64,000 nucleotides of DNA. Source: DRTC01 sp964521025 (GTDB lineage: Bacteria > Cloacimonadota > Cloacimonadia > Cloacimonadales > TCS61). The notes under the pieces were generated by a model, which saw only the letters and a list, made by a program, of their open reading frames with translations, made no database searches and had not been told where the DNA came from. Position 1 is the first letter of the stretch, and each line of letters opens with the position of its first letter. The stretch covers positions 31,732 through 95,731 of the forward strand of contig CAZFPK010000009.1 in the NCBI GenBank assembly GCA_964521025.1. The letters run 5' to 3'. The translations under genes were made by a program, and so were the position numbers. Positions 25,308-33,644 of this stretch are shown one piece after another.

Positions 25308-26372
25308 ATGAAAAAAGTAAATTTACTTTTTACAATAATTTTGTTGAGTTTACCAATGCTGATGCACGCCGCCGGTTGTATGGAAGCCACTTCTGACGAA
25401 GGTGTGAATGTGGTTGGTTATTTGCAATCTCAATTCGGGTATAAGTTCAACGAAGATGAAGATAAATACAGTTTCTCTTTCAGCCGTGCTCGTTTGGGAA
25501 TTCTGGGGAATATCCCTTACGATTTCAGTTACTACATTATGTGTGAGTTTACTCCGCATAAAGTTGGAACTCCCTATTTTTTAGACGGTTTTATCACCTA
25601 CTCTCGTCTTGCACCTTTTGCTGAAATTACAATGGGTCAATTCAAACCTCCGTTTAGTTTGGAATTGAATACACCTTGTCAGAGTTTGCACACGATGGGT
25701 CGCTCGAAAGTTTTGAGTCAACTCATCAATCCGCAAAGAGACCTGGGAATTTTGATCGAGGGAAATTTCAAAGAATTTGTAAAATATGCGTTCTCTTTTA
25801 CAAATGCTTCAGAGTTCAATAAAATTGATGACAACACAAATAAAGCAATTACGGGAAGAATTGTTCTTTCACCTCTTTCATTCTTAAATTTTGGTGGAAG
25901 TTATCAAACTTATATTGTTCCACCGAATGATAGTCTGATGGTGGAAGGAAAACGAATGCGTTATGCTGCCGAAGTTGAATTAGACCTGGATCCTTTATTA
26001 ATTCAAGGTGAATATATTGTTGCTGAAGATATGGACTCTTACACTATCGGTTGTGGTTGAAAATTTACACCCCCGGAGGTCGTCCGGGGTTCAGCTGATC
26101 GCAAAGGCTATTGGACTCAAGCAATGTATAGTTTGTATGATCTGACCGGCATCAATATTCAACCTGTAATAAAATATGAATCGTATGACCCTGATTACGA
26201 ACCGGATGATCCCGGTACGGATGTAAATAATGATGCCGAAAGTATGATCACGTTTGGAATTAATTATTTCTTTAACGATTGGACAAGATTACAATTGAAT
26301 TACTTGTATAAAGCAGAAGAGACTGAAATCTTCAATGATGAGTTTTTAATGCAGTTACAAGTAAAATTTTAG
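25308..26372 (+). CDS. Outer-membrane porin with in-frame TGA: candidate selenoprotein (Sec251)
   Basis: The 354-residue beta-barrel protein resembles phosphate-selective porin O/P relatives. It has a signal peptide (about 1-22, ending MHAAG), then GVNVVGYLQSQ, SRARLGILGNI, FITYSRLAPFAEITMGQFK and a C-terminal strand ending QLQVKF. A plain reading stops at TGA 26058-26060 after residue 250. The frame then continues for 103 residues, which align throughout with the next porin and supply the last strands and terminal Phe needed for barrel insertion. The residue before last is Cys, giving C249-G-Sec251, a CxU redox-type motif. A strong hairpin follows the TGA. Cys24 and Cys124 are shared with the paralogue. 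A nonsense mutation is the alternative, but the paralogue has TGA at the same loop. No selenoprotein porin is known to me. Confidence 0.78.
26058..26090 (+). promoter_or_regulatory. Candidate UGA Sec codon and SECIS hairpin of porin 1
   Basis: Ten bases after the TGA comes a 7-bp GC-rich stem, CCCCGGA (26071-26077) with TCCGGGG (26083-26089). An A-T pair can extend it past one bulged C. The loop GGTCG starts 18 bases after the TGA with G first, fitting bacterial SECIS geometry. It is an outstanding GC-rich hairpin in an AT-rich gene and encodes residues (PPEVVRG) absent from the paralogue. Confidence 0.7.
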
Positions 26373-26381
26373 GAGATAAAA

Positions 26382-27482
26382 ATGAAGAAATTAATTTTTC
26401 TAATTATGATAGCATTATTGAGTTTGCCGGTTTTCATTTATGCCCAGGGTTGTATGGAAGCATCTTCGGACGAAGGTGTGAATGTAGTGGGTTATCTGCA
26501 GGCTCAATATCAGTATGAATTCAAAGCGGAAGATGATACGACCCGCGTCTATTTCAATCGAGCCAGGATGGGTTTGGTCGGGAACATTCCCTATGATTTC
26601 AGTTATTACATTATGTATGAATTCAGTCCTGCCAAATCCGGAGCTCCCTATCTTTTGGATGGATTCATTACTTATTCCAGGTTTGCTCCTTATGCCAGGC
26701 TTTCTGTCGGAAGATTCAAATCTCCATTCAGTCTGGAATTGAACACTCCCTGCCAGGGACTTCACACTATAAATCGCTCGCAGGTTGTAAACAATTTAGC
26801 AAATCCCGGCAGAGATGTTGGTTTGATGCTGACTGGAAAAATGGATAAAATTGCAGACTATTCATTGGCATTCACAAATGGAACCGGAAAAGTATCGAGA
26901 ACCGATGCCCGGGATAACTCCTACATTGGCCGTCTGGTTTTACATCCCTTCGGTCTTACCGGATCGGATACCAATTTCGGGGAGTTGAGTTTTGGAGGAA
27001 GTTATAACCTTGTTACGGCATTAGCGTTCGACAGCCTGGGAGTCGATACACTCACCACAGATCTGACAAGATATGCCATTGAAGGACAATACGAGTTTGC
27101 AAACTTCCTGATCCAGGGTGAATATATACGCGCCGAAGGTTTTCGTCCTGCCGTAATTTCTGCTGCAGCCGGAGATGATGGTGGTGGCGGAGATGACGGC
27201 TGACGCGCAGAAACAACATCAGTTGATGTCTGGAATATGAAGAAAGGCGGTTACTGGGTGCAGGCAATGTATATGACACCCTGGAATATACAACCGGTTG
27301 TTAAATATGAATCTTTTAAAGCAGATTGGTCAGGTGATGCAGTAGAGAATATCATTACCTTCGGATTCAATTATTTCTTTAATGATTGGACAAGACTGCA
27401 GTTCAATTATCTCTATAAAGCCGAAGAACCTGAAGAAATTGCCAACGACGAAATCCTGATGCAGCTGCAGGTGAAGTTCTAA
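26382..27482 (+). CDS. Outer-membrane porin with in-frame TGA: candidate selenoprotein (Sec274)
   Basis: The 366-residue paralogue of the previous gene starts 9 bases after it (aggagata upstream). It has a signal peptide (ending IYAQG), Cys24, GVNVVGYLQAQ, NRARMGLVGNI, GRFKSPFSLEL and Cys124 in NTPCQ. TGA 27201-27203 follows a Gly/Asp-rich stretch (GDDGGGGDDG), in the same extramembrane loop as in porin 1. The continuing frame (RAETTSVDVW, GGYWVQAMY) ends in the barrel terminus MQLQVKF. Both genes therefore need the TGA decoded to make a complete barrel. The loop looks extracellular or periplasmic and could bind metal. Position in an operon of rhodaneses and a YeeE transporter suggests uptake or redox handling of a sulfur or selenium compound; that is inference. 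Confidence 0.76.
27201..27232 (+). promoter_or_regulatory. Candidate UGA Sec codon and SECIS hairpin of porin 2
   Basis: Stem ACATC (27216-27220) pairs with GATGT (27225-27229) around loop AGTT. CAG (27208-27210) can pair with CTG (27230-27232) across an asymmetric internal loop. The loop starts 18 bases after the TGA, the same as in porin 1, and has G at position two. It is weaker than the porin 1 hairpin and unrelated in sequence, so the shared geometry is the supporting point. Confidence 0.58.
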
Positions 27483-27892
27483 CCGGTCTCACTCGTTCCA
27501 ACGCTCCTGCGTTGGAATTCAAGAACGGACGCTCCTGCGTCAAGGCATAAATTAATGAAATATCTGTAATCAGAATGTTCCTAAACAGAAGCATTGGAAC
27601 GAATTCTAATCGAAATTAAGTTTTCTTTGATTAGAAAAGATTCAGACGAATAACTGTAATTTGTAAATGATTAACTCAACTCGCATCCTGAAAACCTTCG
27701 GGACAAGTCGAGTTAAATCTTGAAAATTGAGTCAGTAATAATGATATTAGATGCTGATAAAACTAAAAGATTTTTTTCAAATCGAATAAACTTTATTTAG
27801 CATTTAATGATTTTTTGTTATAAAAAGTAGTCAATGATTAACTCAACTCGCACTTCGTAGCAAGTCGAGTTAATCGGTGTAGATAAGGAGTT
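27483..27892. repeat. 410-base spacer with several palindromes
   Basis: There is no gene here. TTCCAACGC/GCGTTGGAA (27496-27517) and GACGC/GCGTC (27528-27541) share the TCCT loop of the REP-like family. Two further units begin ttaactcaactcgc and end aagtcgagttaa (27671-27716 and 27838-27873). They share the flank atgattaactcaactcgca and are 167 bases apart. gataaggag lies ahead of the next ATG. A promoter may be present but I cannot point to a convincing one. Confidence 0.65.
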
Positions 27893-28744
27893 ATGATGAA
27901 AAAAATATTAGGAATTCTGCTGTTAATTGTGGTTTCTTCACAGCTCGTTTTTGCCGGAGTAATTTCCGCAAAAGAGCTGAAGGACCTTGCCAAAAGCGGA
28001 GATGTAATTATTGTTTCTGCCCGGCAAACAGCAGATTACAGCAAAAAGCACATCAAAGGTGCAGTGAACATTTACCATAAAGATCTGTATAAAGCGGAAG
28101 GTATCGACGCGATGCTGAAAAGTCCGGAAGAAATTGCTGCGATCTTCGGAGCGAAAGGAATTACGGAAAACAGTAAGATCGTGATTTACGATAACGGGAA
28201 GAACAAGCTCGCAGGCAGACTTTACTGGATCTTTAATTATCTCGGTGCTTCGGATGTCAGCATTCTCGAAGGTCACCTTAAAAGCTGGGGAAAAGTACGC
28301 GGTAAAGTTACCAAAAATCCAACCGAGATCACGGCAGCTACTTTTACAGCAGCTTCAAACGCAGCTATTTATGCGGACATGGATTATGTGAAAGCCAATA
28401 AGGATAAATCGATTTTGGTAGATGTTCGCAGTGCCGACGAATTCGGCGGCATAGATGAGGATGAAAAAGTAATTCGTCCCGGTCATATTCCCGGAGCCGT
28501 CAATTTCGATTACAAAAATGTGATCACCGAAGAAGGAACGATCAAATCCAAAGAGGAGATCGCAGAACTTTTCAAAGCAGCTGGAATTACTGCAGACAAA
28601 GAAGTGATCCTTTATTGTGCTTCCAGTGTGCGTGCTGGGATCGTATATATGGCTCTTACTTCTATTTTGGAATTTCCAAATGTTCGAGTTTATGACGGAG
28701 CATATTACGAATGGAGTGCGGATGTGGAAAATCCGATTGAATAG
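27893..28744 (+). CDS. Exported two-domain thiosulfate/mercaptopyruvate sulfurtransferase
   Basis: The 283-residue precursor has a cleavable signal peptide (ILGILLLIVVSSQLVFAG). Two rhodanese domains follow. The first (about 24-140) lacks the catalytic cysteine, with the loop IVIYDNGKNKLAG. The second (about 155-280) has VDVRSADEFGG, RPGHIPGAVNFDY and the active loop LYCASSVRAG. This inactive-active arrangement is that of sulfurtransferases of the SseA/rhodanese type. Export places it with the other envelope rhodaneses encoded upstream. The start can be ATG 27893 or 27896. A perfect terminator-like hairpin follows the gene, closing the sulfur block. Confidence 0.92.
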   Translation: MMKKILGILLLIVVSSQLVFAGVISAKELKDLAKSGDVIIVSARQTADYSKKHIKGAVNIYHKDLYKAEGIDAMLKSPEEIAAIFGAKGITENSKIVIYDNGKNKLAGRLYWIFNYLGASDVSILEGHLKSWGKVRGKVTKNPTEITAATFTAASNAAIYADMDYVKANKDKSILVDVRSADEFGGIDEDEKVIRPGHIPGAVNFDYKNVITEEGTIKSKEEIAELFKAAGITADKEVILYCASSVRAGIVYMALTSILEFPNVRVYDGAYYEWSADVENPIE

Positions 28745-28753
28745 AAAATAATT

Positions 28754-28780
28754 ATTCAGGGAGCGAACAGCTCCCTGAAT
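28754..28780 (+). terminator. Perfect hairpin after the sulfurtransferase gene
   Basis: The 11-bp stem ATTCAGGGAGC (28754-28764) and GCTCCCTGAAT (28770-28780) has loop GAACA. The T-tract afterwards is weak (atttgctgttt). It begins 9 bases after the stop. It is likely a terminator or processing hairpin that separates the sulfur block from the FrhB-Hdr block. Confidence 0.7.
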
Positions 28781-28801
28781 ATTTGCTGTTTAGGAGGTTT
28801 T

Positions 28802-29938
28802 ATGCCGCAACAAAGAATATTAAGTTTCGATGATTTATTACATGAAGTAATAGATAAAAAACATTGTAATAGATGTGGAGGTTGTGTGTCGTTTTGCAGT
28901 GCAAATAGAATTTCAGCACTAAGAATCGGCGAACAGGGCTATCCAGAATATATTGATAAAGAAAAATGTATGGAAGATGGTCTATGTTACTTGATATGTC
29001 CTAAAACAATTGAATTAGAAGAAGAAGTTAAAAAGAAATTCCGCTGGAAATATCCCATCGGTAAATGGCAGGATGTTTTTTCTGCTAAATCTTCAGATTC
29101 GGGAATTAGATCTGCTGCTACAGACGGAGGTGTTGTCAGTTCACTATTACTATATATGTTGGAGAATAATGTAATCGATGGTGCTATTGTATCCAAAAGA
29201 ACAAAAAATCTTATAAGAATGCCGATGATTGCCCGCAATAAAGGGGAGCTTCTGGAATCTGCCGGTTCTTTCTTTTTGGAAGCTGCCCATTTGGATGAAC
29301 TCGGGAATGTATATGCATCATGTTTTCCAATTGTAAAAGTACTTCATGAATCTGAAGGTAAAGATTTAAAAAGGTTAGCCCTGGTAGGAACACCTTGCCA
29401 GATCAAAGCCATGCGGAAAATGCAGGTTTTGAATATTATTCCTTCTCAGCTGGTTGTTGTTACGATCGGACTATTTTGTATGCAGTGTTTTGTTTTGAAT
29501 GATTTATTGAAACGGGATTTTGCTTTGAAGCATACTATAAACATCGAGGATATTAAAAAAGTAAATATTAAGGACAAATTGATCCTTCATATGAAAACCG
29601 GATTAAAAATCCAGATCCCGATGGAGGAAGTGGAACAAATTGCCCGACCAGCCTGCCTGGTCTGTAATGACTTTGCTAATGATTTTGCAGATATATCGGC
29701 TGGCGGTTTGGGTTCGGAAGAAGGTTTCACCACGATTTTAGTAAGAACTTCCCTGGGGAAACAAGTTTATTCGGAAGCACTCTATAAAGGTTATATTCAT
29801 AATAGAAGAAAAAATAGGATCAGTTCTAAAACAGATGATAAAGAGATGATAAATATGATAAAAGATTTTGCTATTAGAAAGAGAATTCGCAATGAACGAG
29901 AGATAAGTTCCGGAATACAGGATAAAATTATTACTTGA
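28802..29938 (+). CDS. FrhB-type coenzyme F420 hydrogenase/dehydrogenase beta-subunit homologue
   Basis: The 378-residue protein has an N-terminal ferredoxin pair (CNRCGGCVSFCSANRI, CMEDGLCYLICP). The FrhB core follows: GIRSAATDGGVVSSLLLYML near 97, LVGTPCQIKAMRKMQ near 197, and the distal cysteines FCMQCF and RPACLVCNDFAND, with ADISAGGLGSEEG near 300. FrhB proteins carry FAD and [4Fe-4S] clusters and exchange electrons with F420 or ferredoxin. In bacteria without F420 they act in ferredoxin-dependent complexes. aggagg precedes the ATG. It opens block E, ahead of the second HdrA-NuoE fusion. Confidence 0.88.
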   Translation: MPQQRILSFDDLLHEVIDKKHCNRCGGCVSFCSANRISALRIGEQGYPEYIDKEKCMEDGLCYLICPKTIELEEEVKKKFRWKYPIGKWQDVFSAKSSDSGIRSAATDGGVVSSLLLYMLENNVIDGAIVSKRTKNLIRMPMIARNKGELLESAGSFFLEAAHLDELGNVYASCFPIVKVLHESEGKDLKRLALVGTPCQIKAMRKMQVLNIIPSQLVVVTIGLFCMQCFVLNDLLKRDFALKHTINIEDIKKVNIKDKLILHMKTGLKIQIPMEEVEQIARPACLVCNDFANDFADISAGGLGSEEGFTTILVRTSLGKQVYSEALYKGYIHNRRKNRISSKTDDKEMINMIKDFAIRKRIRNEREISSGIQDKIIT

Positions 29939-29966
29939 AACATATTAATTGAAGGGCAAAAAATAG

Positions 29967-30851
29967 ATGGAAAATAAGAAAGTAGGATCTGTACTGGTTA
30001 TTGGAGGTGGAATTGCCGGAATTCAATCTTCACTCGATTTAGCAAATTCAGGATATAAAGTTTATTTACTCGAGCAATCATCTTCCATCGGTGGAACAAT
30101 GGCACAATTAGATAAAACATTTCCCACCAACGATTGTGCGATGTGTGTAATGTCTCCGAAATTGGTCGAATGCGGCAGACACCTGAACATCGATATTATC
30201 ACTAATGCCGAACTGATAAAAGTAGCAGGAAATGCCGGGAATTTCAAAGTAGAAGTGAAAAAACATCCCAGGTATGTCGATGAAGATAAATGTACGGGTT
30301 GTGCTGCCTGTACTCAACATTGTCCGGTAACAGTTGCACTTTATCCTATCGAGAAAACACCTGTTATCCTGAAAACGGAAGACCGCAGAAAAGTAGATAC
30401 AATTTTGGATAGGTTAAAAAATAAAAGAGGAAACCTGGTACCTATACTGCAGAATATTAATTCTGAATATAATTATCTTCCTGAAAAAATCCTGAAATAT
30501 GTCTCCTGTGAACTCGATATTTCATTAACAAAAATATATCAAATAGCAACATTTTATAATGCTTTTAGCCTGCAACCAAAAGGAAAATATACGATCAATG
30601 TATGTTTTGGAACTGCTTGTTATATAAAAGGAGCAAATAGAATTCTGGAAGCATTCGAGAGAGAACTCGGGATAAATATGGGAAATACAACAAAAGACTT
30701 GATGTTCGGACTCGATACGATTTCTTGTTTTGGTTGTTGCGGACAGGCTCCGGTAGTAACTGTTAATGAAGATATTTACGGGCATTTTCGTGTAACACAA
30801 GTGCCACGTTTGATAAAAAAATATAGAGAGAATGATAATGCCAAAAATTAA
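29967..30851 (+). CDS. HdrA FAD half fused to NuoE domain (second copy)
   Basis: The 294-residue protein has first half FAD-fold elements (VLVIGGGIAGIQSS near 8, NDCAMCVMSPKLVECGRH near 51) and a [4Fe-4S] motif (CTGCAACTQHCP near 110). From about 130 it is NuoE (NINSEYNYLPEKIL, CFGTACYIKGA, CFGCCGQAPVV). Unlike the copy at 5652 it lacks the roughly 130-residue HdrA N-domain. The matching second half of the FAD fold is in the NuoG-HdrA fusion at 36366. It overlaps the following small 2Fe-2S gene by 14 bases. Two independent occurrences of this fusion in one island argue that it is a working design and not an assembly artefact. Confidence 0.87.
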   Translation: MENKKVGSVLVIGGGIAGIQSSLDLANSGYKVYLLEQSSSIGGTMAQLDKTFPTNDCAMCVMSPKLVECGRHLNIDIITNAELIKVAGNAGNFKVEVKKHPRYVDEDKCTGCAACTQHCPVTVALYPIEKTPVILKTEDRRKVDTILDRLKNKRGNLVPILQNINSEYNYLPEKILKYVSCELDISLTKIYQIATFYNAFSLQPKGKYTINVCFGTACYIKGANRILEAFERELGINMGNTTKDLMFGLDTISCFGCCGQAPVVTVNEDIYGHFRVTQVPRLIKKYRENDNAKN

Positions 30852-31221
30852 GCCTGAAGATTTAGCAAAAATAGCTGAAAGAGTGAAAAGAACGATGATC
30901 CTGCGGGAAGGAACCGGTCGAGTAAAAATCCGGGTTCATATGGGAACTTGCGGAATTGCCGCGGGTGCGCGTTCTATTATGAATTTTTTAATGAAAGAAA
31001 TCGAAAATCGAAAATTAACCGATATTAATCTGACCACTTCCAGTTGTGCCGGATTATGCAGTCGAGAACCGATGATTACAGTTGAAATCAAAGATCAACC
31101 TCCGGTCAAATATGTGGATCTAACACCGGAAAAAACAAAGATAATATTTAATAAACATATCCTTTCAGGAGAAATAGTTAAAGAGTATGCACTTGCTTTT
31201 GGTAGTGAAAGAGTAGCATAG
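30838..31221 (+). CDS. Thioredoxin-like [2Fe-2S] ferredoxin
   Basis: The 127-residue protein has the four-cysteine pattern of the NuoE/HydC-type thioredoxin-like ferredoxin: MGTCGIAAGARSIMN near 39 and TSSCAGLCSREPMITV near 72. It is the kind of small subunit often placed before NuoF-type genes in bifurcating hydrogenase operons. ATG 30838 is preferred because agagag sits about 8 bases upstream; ATG 30832 is possible. The gene overlaps the HdrA-NuoE fusion. In block B the equivalent domain is instead the N-terminal part of NuoF at 6936. The 263-base spacer that follows (31222-31484) shows no gene. Confidence 0.85.
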   Translation: MPKIKPEDLAKIAERVKRTMILREGTGRVKIRVHMGTCGIAAGARSIMNFLMKEIENRKLTDINLTTSSCAGLCSREPMITVEIKDQPPVKYVDLTPEKTKIIFNKHILSGEIVKEYALAFGSERVA

Positions 31222-31484
31222 AAGTATCATCCAATAAAGCATCAAAATTCTTAAAAATTTAGGATATTTGATGATTTAAAAGTTAAAAATTAATGAAATC
31301 TGTTATCCTGTTCATTCTTCGTAGCAAACTACAAAGGATGAAATCGAAGTCGAAAGATTCATGTTACCAATAAGATATGGAGTTCTTCGACTACGCTCAT
31401 AATGAGGATATCAGACTTTTTACGAGATTCAATATTTTATTATTTTGAAATTTAGATGTGTGAATTTTAGGAGTTTTTATTAAG

Positions 31485-33275
31485 ATGGCTTATAGATGTA
31501 ATGTCTTGTTATGTACTTGTACGATGTGTGTATCTGTCAATGCTTTAGAAATCAAGAACAGGCTGGAGAAGGAAATCAGAAAATTCCATCTGGAAGATGA
31601 AATACAGATAATTCAGACAGGAAGCAGCTGGCTATGTACGAAAGGTCCGACCTTGATCGTACAACCGGATGATATAGTCTATCAATTTCTAAAAGCAGAG
31701 GATATTCCGAATTTAGTAGAGGAACATTTCTTAAAAGGAAGACCAGTCCAGTCATTAATGTATCATCATCCGGAAAAATTGTATCCTATTGAAAAACTGG
31801 AAAATATTCCTTTTTATCATTCTCAAAGGTTGATCGCTCTCTGGAACAGGGGAATAATAGATCCGGAAGAGATCGATGAATATATTGCCCGGGACGGATA
31901 TAAAGCATTAGTAAAAATTTTAAAAAATATGACTCCGGAAAAAGTGATCCGGGAAATTAAGAGTTCCGGTTTAAGAGGAAGGGGAGGAGGAGGTTTTCCC
32001 ACAGGAGAAAAATGGGAATTTTGTAGAAACAATCCCGGTTCTCCCAAGTATTTGATCTGTAATGCCGACGAAGGAGACCCCGGTGCTTTTATGGATCGTT
32101 CGATCATCGAGGCTGATCCTCATTCGCTGATCGAGGGAATGTTGATCGCTGCTTATGCCATCGGAGCGGAAATAGGTTATGTTTATGTGCGCAGTGAATA
32201 TCCATTGGCAATAAAAAGATTAAGTAGAGCAATAGTTAAAGCAAGAGAATACGGTTTATTGGGAAAAAGTATTTTTGATTCCGGTTTTAATTTTGATATG
32301 GAAATTTTCCGTGGTGCCGGAGCATTTGTCTGCGGAGAGGAAACATCCTTGATCCATTCGATCGAAGGAGAGCCGGCAGAACCCAGGCAAAGACCTCCTT
32401 TTCCGGTAGAAAAAGGTCTTTTCGGAAAACCGACAAATATCAATAATGTCGAGACTTTATCGAGTTTACCGAGAATAATAAATTTCGGTGCAAAGTGGTT
32501 TGCCGGTATTGGAACTGAAAAAAGCAAGGGAACAAAAGTCTTTTCTCTTGCCGGAAAGATAAATAATGCCGGTCTGGTGGAAGTTCCTATGGGAATAACA
32601 TTAAGAGAAATGGTAAATGATATCGGCGGGGGAATTCCCGATAAGAAAAAATTCAAAGCTGTGCAAACCGGCGGACCTTCAGGAGGAGTTATCCCGGAAA
32701 GCATGCTCGATCTGCCTATAGATTATGAACGACTGCAGGATGCCGGAGCAATTATGGGTTCCGGTGGCATGATCGTTATGGATGAAGATGATTGCATGGT
32801 AGATGTTGCCAGGTATTTTATAGAATTTACACGAGATGAATCGTGCGGCAGATGTAATTCCTGCCGGGAAGGTCTGGATGCAATGTATGAAATTCTGACC
32901 AATATTTGCCATGGAAAAGGAAAAGAAGGAGATATCGAATTTTTAGAGGATCTGGGGAAATCTATCAAAATTGCTTCCTTATGCGGTTTAGGCAAGACAG
33001 CTCCTAATCCTGTTTTGACTTCGATTCGTCATTATAGAGACGAATATGAAGCCCATATCAGGGATAAAAAATGTCCTGCCGGATCTTGTTTAGAACTTAT
33101 TAAATATTCGATTATCAATGAAAAATGTACAGGTTGCTTTGCCTGCAATGTGAATTGTCCCTCAAATGCGATTACCGGAGAAAAGAAAAAACCTCAAATA
33201 ATCGATCAAAGCAAATGTATAAAGTGCAGCGTTTGTTCGGAAGTGTGTAAATTCGATGCTGTGAAGGTAGAATAA
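31485..33275 (+). CDS. NuoF-like NADH-binding subunit (second copy)
   Basis: The 596-residue paralogue of the protein at 6936 has a cysteine-bearing N-terminal domain (LLCTCTMCVSVNA). The FMN/NADH core follows (GLRGRGGGGFPTGEKW near 162; CNADEGDPGAFMDRS; GAGAFVCGEETSLI). A [4Fe-4S] site (DESCGRCNSCREGLD near 451) and a C-terminal double ferredoxin (CTGCFACNVNCP, CIKCSVCSEVC) complete it. It is close to HydB of NADH- and ferredoxin-dependent hydrogenases, but the genes that follow are regulators and a NuoG-HdrA fusion, not HydA. It probably connects NAD(H) to the block E Hdr complex. Confidence 0.92.
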   Translation: MAYRCNVLLCTCTMCVSVNALEIKNRLEKEIRKFHLEDEIQIIQTGSSWLCTKGPTLIVQPDDIVYQFLKAEDIPNLVEEHFLKGRPVQSLMYHHPEKLYPIEKLENIPFYHSQRLIALWNRGIIDPEEIDEYIARDGYKALVKILKNMTPEKVIREIKSSGLRGRGGGGFPTGEKWEFCRNNPGSPKYLICNADEGDPGAFMDRSIIEADPHSLIEGMLIAAYAIGAEIGYVYVRSEYPLAIKRLSRAIVKAREYGLLGKSIFDSGFNFDMEIFRGAGAFVCGEETSLIHSIEGEPAEPRQRPPFPVEKGLFGKPTNINNVETLSSLPRIINFGAKWFAGIGTEKSKGTKVFSLAGKINNAGLVEVPMGITLREMVNDIGGGIPDKKKFKAVQTGGPSGGVIPESMLDLPIDYERLQDAGAIMGSGGMIVMDEDDCMVDVARYFIEFTRDESCGRCNSCREGLDAMYEILTNICHGKGKEGDIEFLEDLGKSIKIASLCGLGKTAPNPVLTSIRHYRDEYEAHIRDKKCPAGSCLELIKYSIINEKCTGCFACNVNCPSNAITGEKKKPQIIDQSKCIKCSVCSEVCKFDAVKVE

Positions 33276-33280
33276 TTAAG

Positions 33281-33643
33281 ATGAAACTTAAAGAAATAAA
33301 AGAATTGCTGGAAGCAGAAGTCGTCTCAGGAAAAGACAAACTGGAAGCAGAGGTAAATTTTGGTTGTGCTGCAGATCTGTTGAGCGATATTTTAGCTTTC
33401 GGCAAACCCGGTTCTGTGCTGTTAACCGGCTTGACAAATCTGCAGGTTATTAATACAGCTAATGTTTCGGATATAAAAGCTGTTTGCTTTGTAAGAGGAA
33501 AAAAACCTGACAACAATGTCATAAAATCTGCTCGGAGAAATGATCTCATTGTTCTTCTGACAAATCTTCCCATGTTTGAATCTTGTGGTAGATTGTATCA
33601 AAAAGGTCTCAAGGGTATAGGGTTTTCAGAGCTATCAAATTAA
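33281..33643 (+). CDS. DRTGG-domain protein
   Basis: The 120-residue protein resembles the DRTGG-domain proteins of bifurcating-hydrogenase loci: KELLEAEVVSGKDKLEAEV, FGCAADLLSDILAF near 22, and IVLLTNLPMFESCGRLYQ near 87. It is a paralogue of the gene at 34664. The domain is thought to be regulatory, possibly ligand-binding; its exact role is unknown. It begins 5 bases after NuoF and ends one base before the CBS gene. Confidence 0.8.
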   Translation: MKLKEIKELLEAEVVSGKDKLEAEVNFGCAADLLSDILAFGKPGSVLLTGLTNLQVINTANVSDIKAVCFVRGKKPDNNVIKSARRNDLIVLLTNLPMFESCGRLYQKGLKGIGFSELSN

Positions 33644-33644
33644 A

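Noticed and set aside
25308..27482. Genome-wide reassignment of TGA to an amino acid as explanation for the porins.
   Set aside because: TGA is used as a normal stop at other genes (for example hdrB at 5653-5655 and mvhD at 15861-15863), so only local recoding fits.
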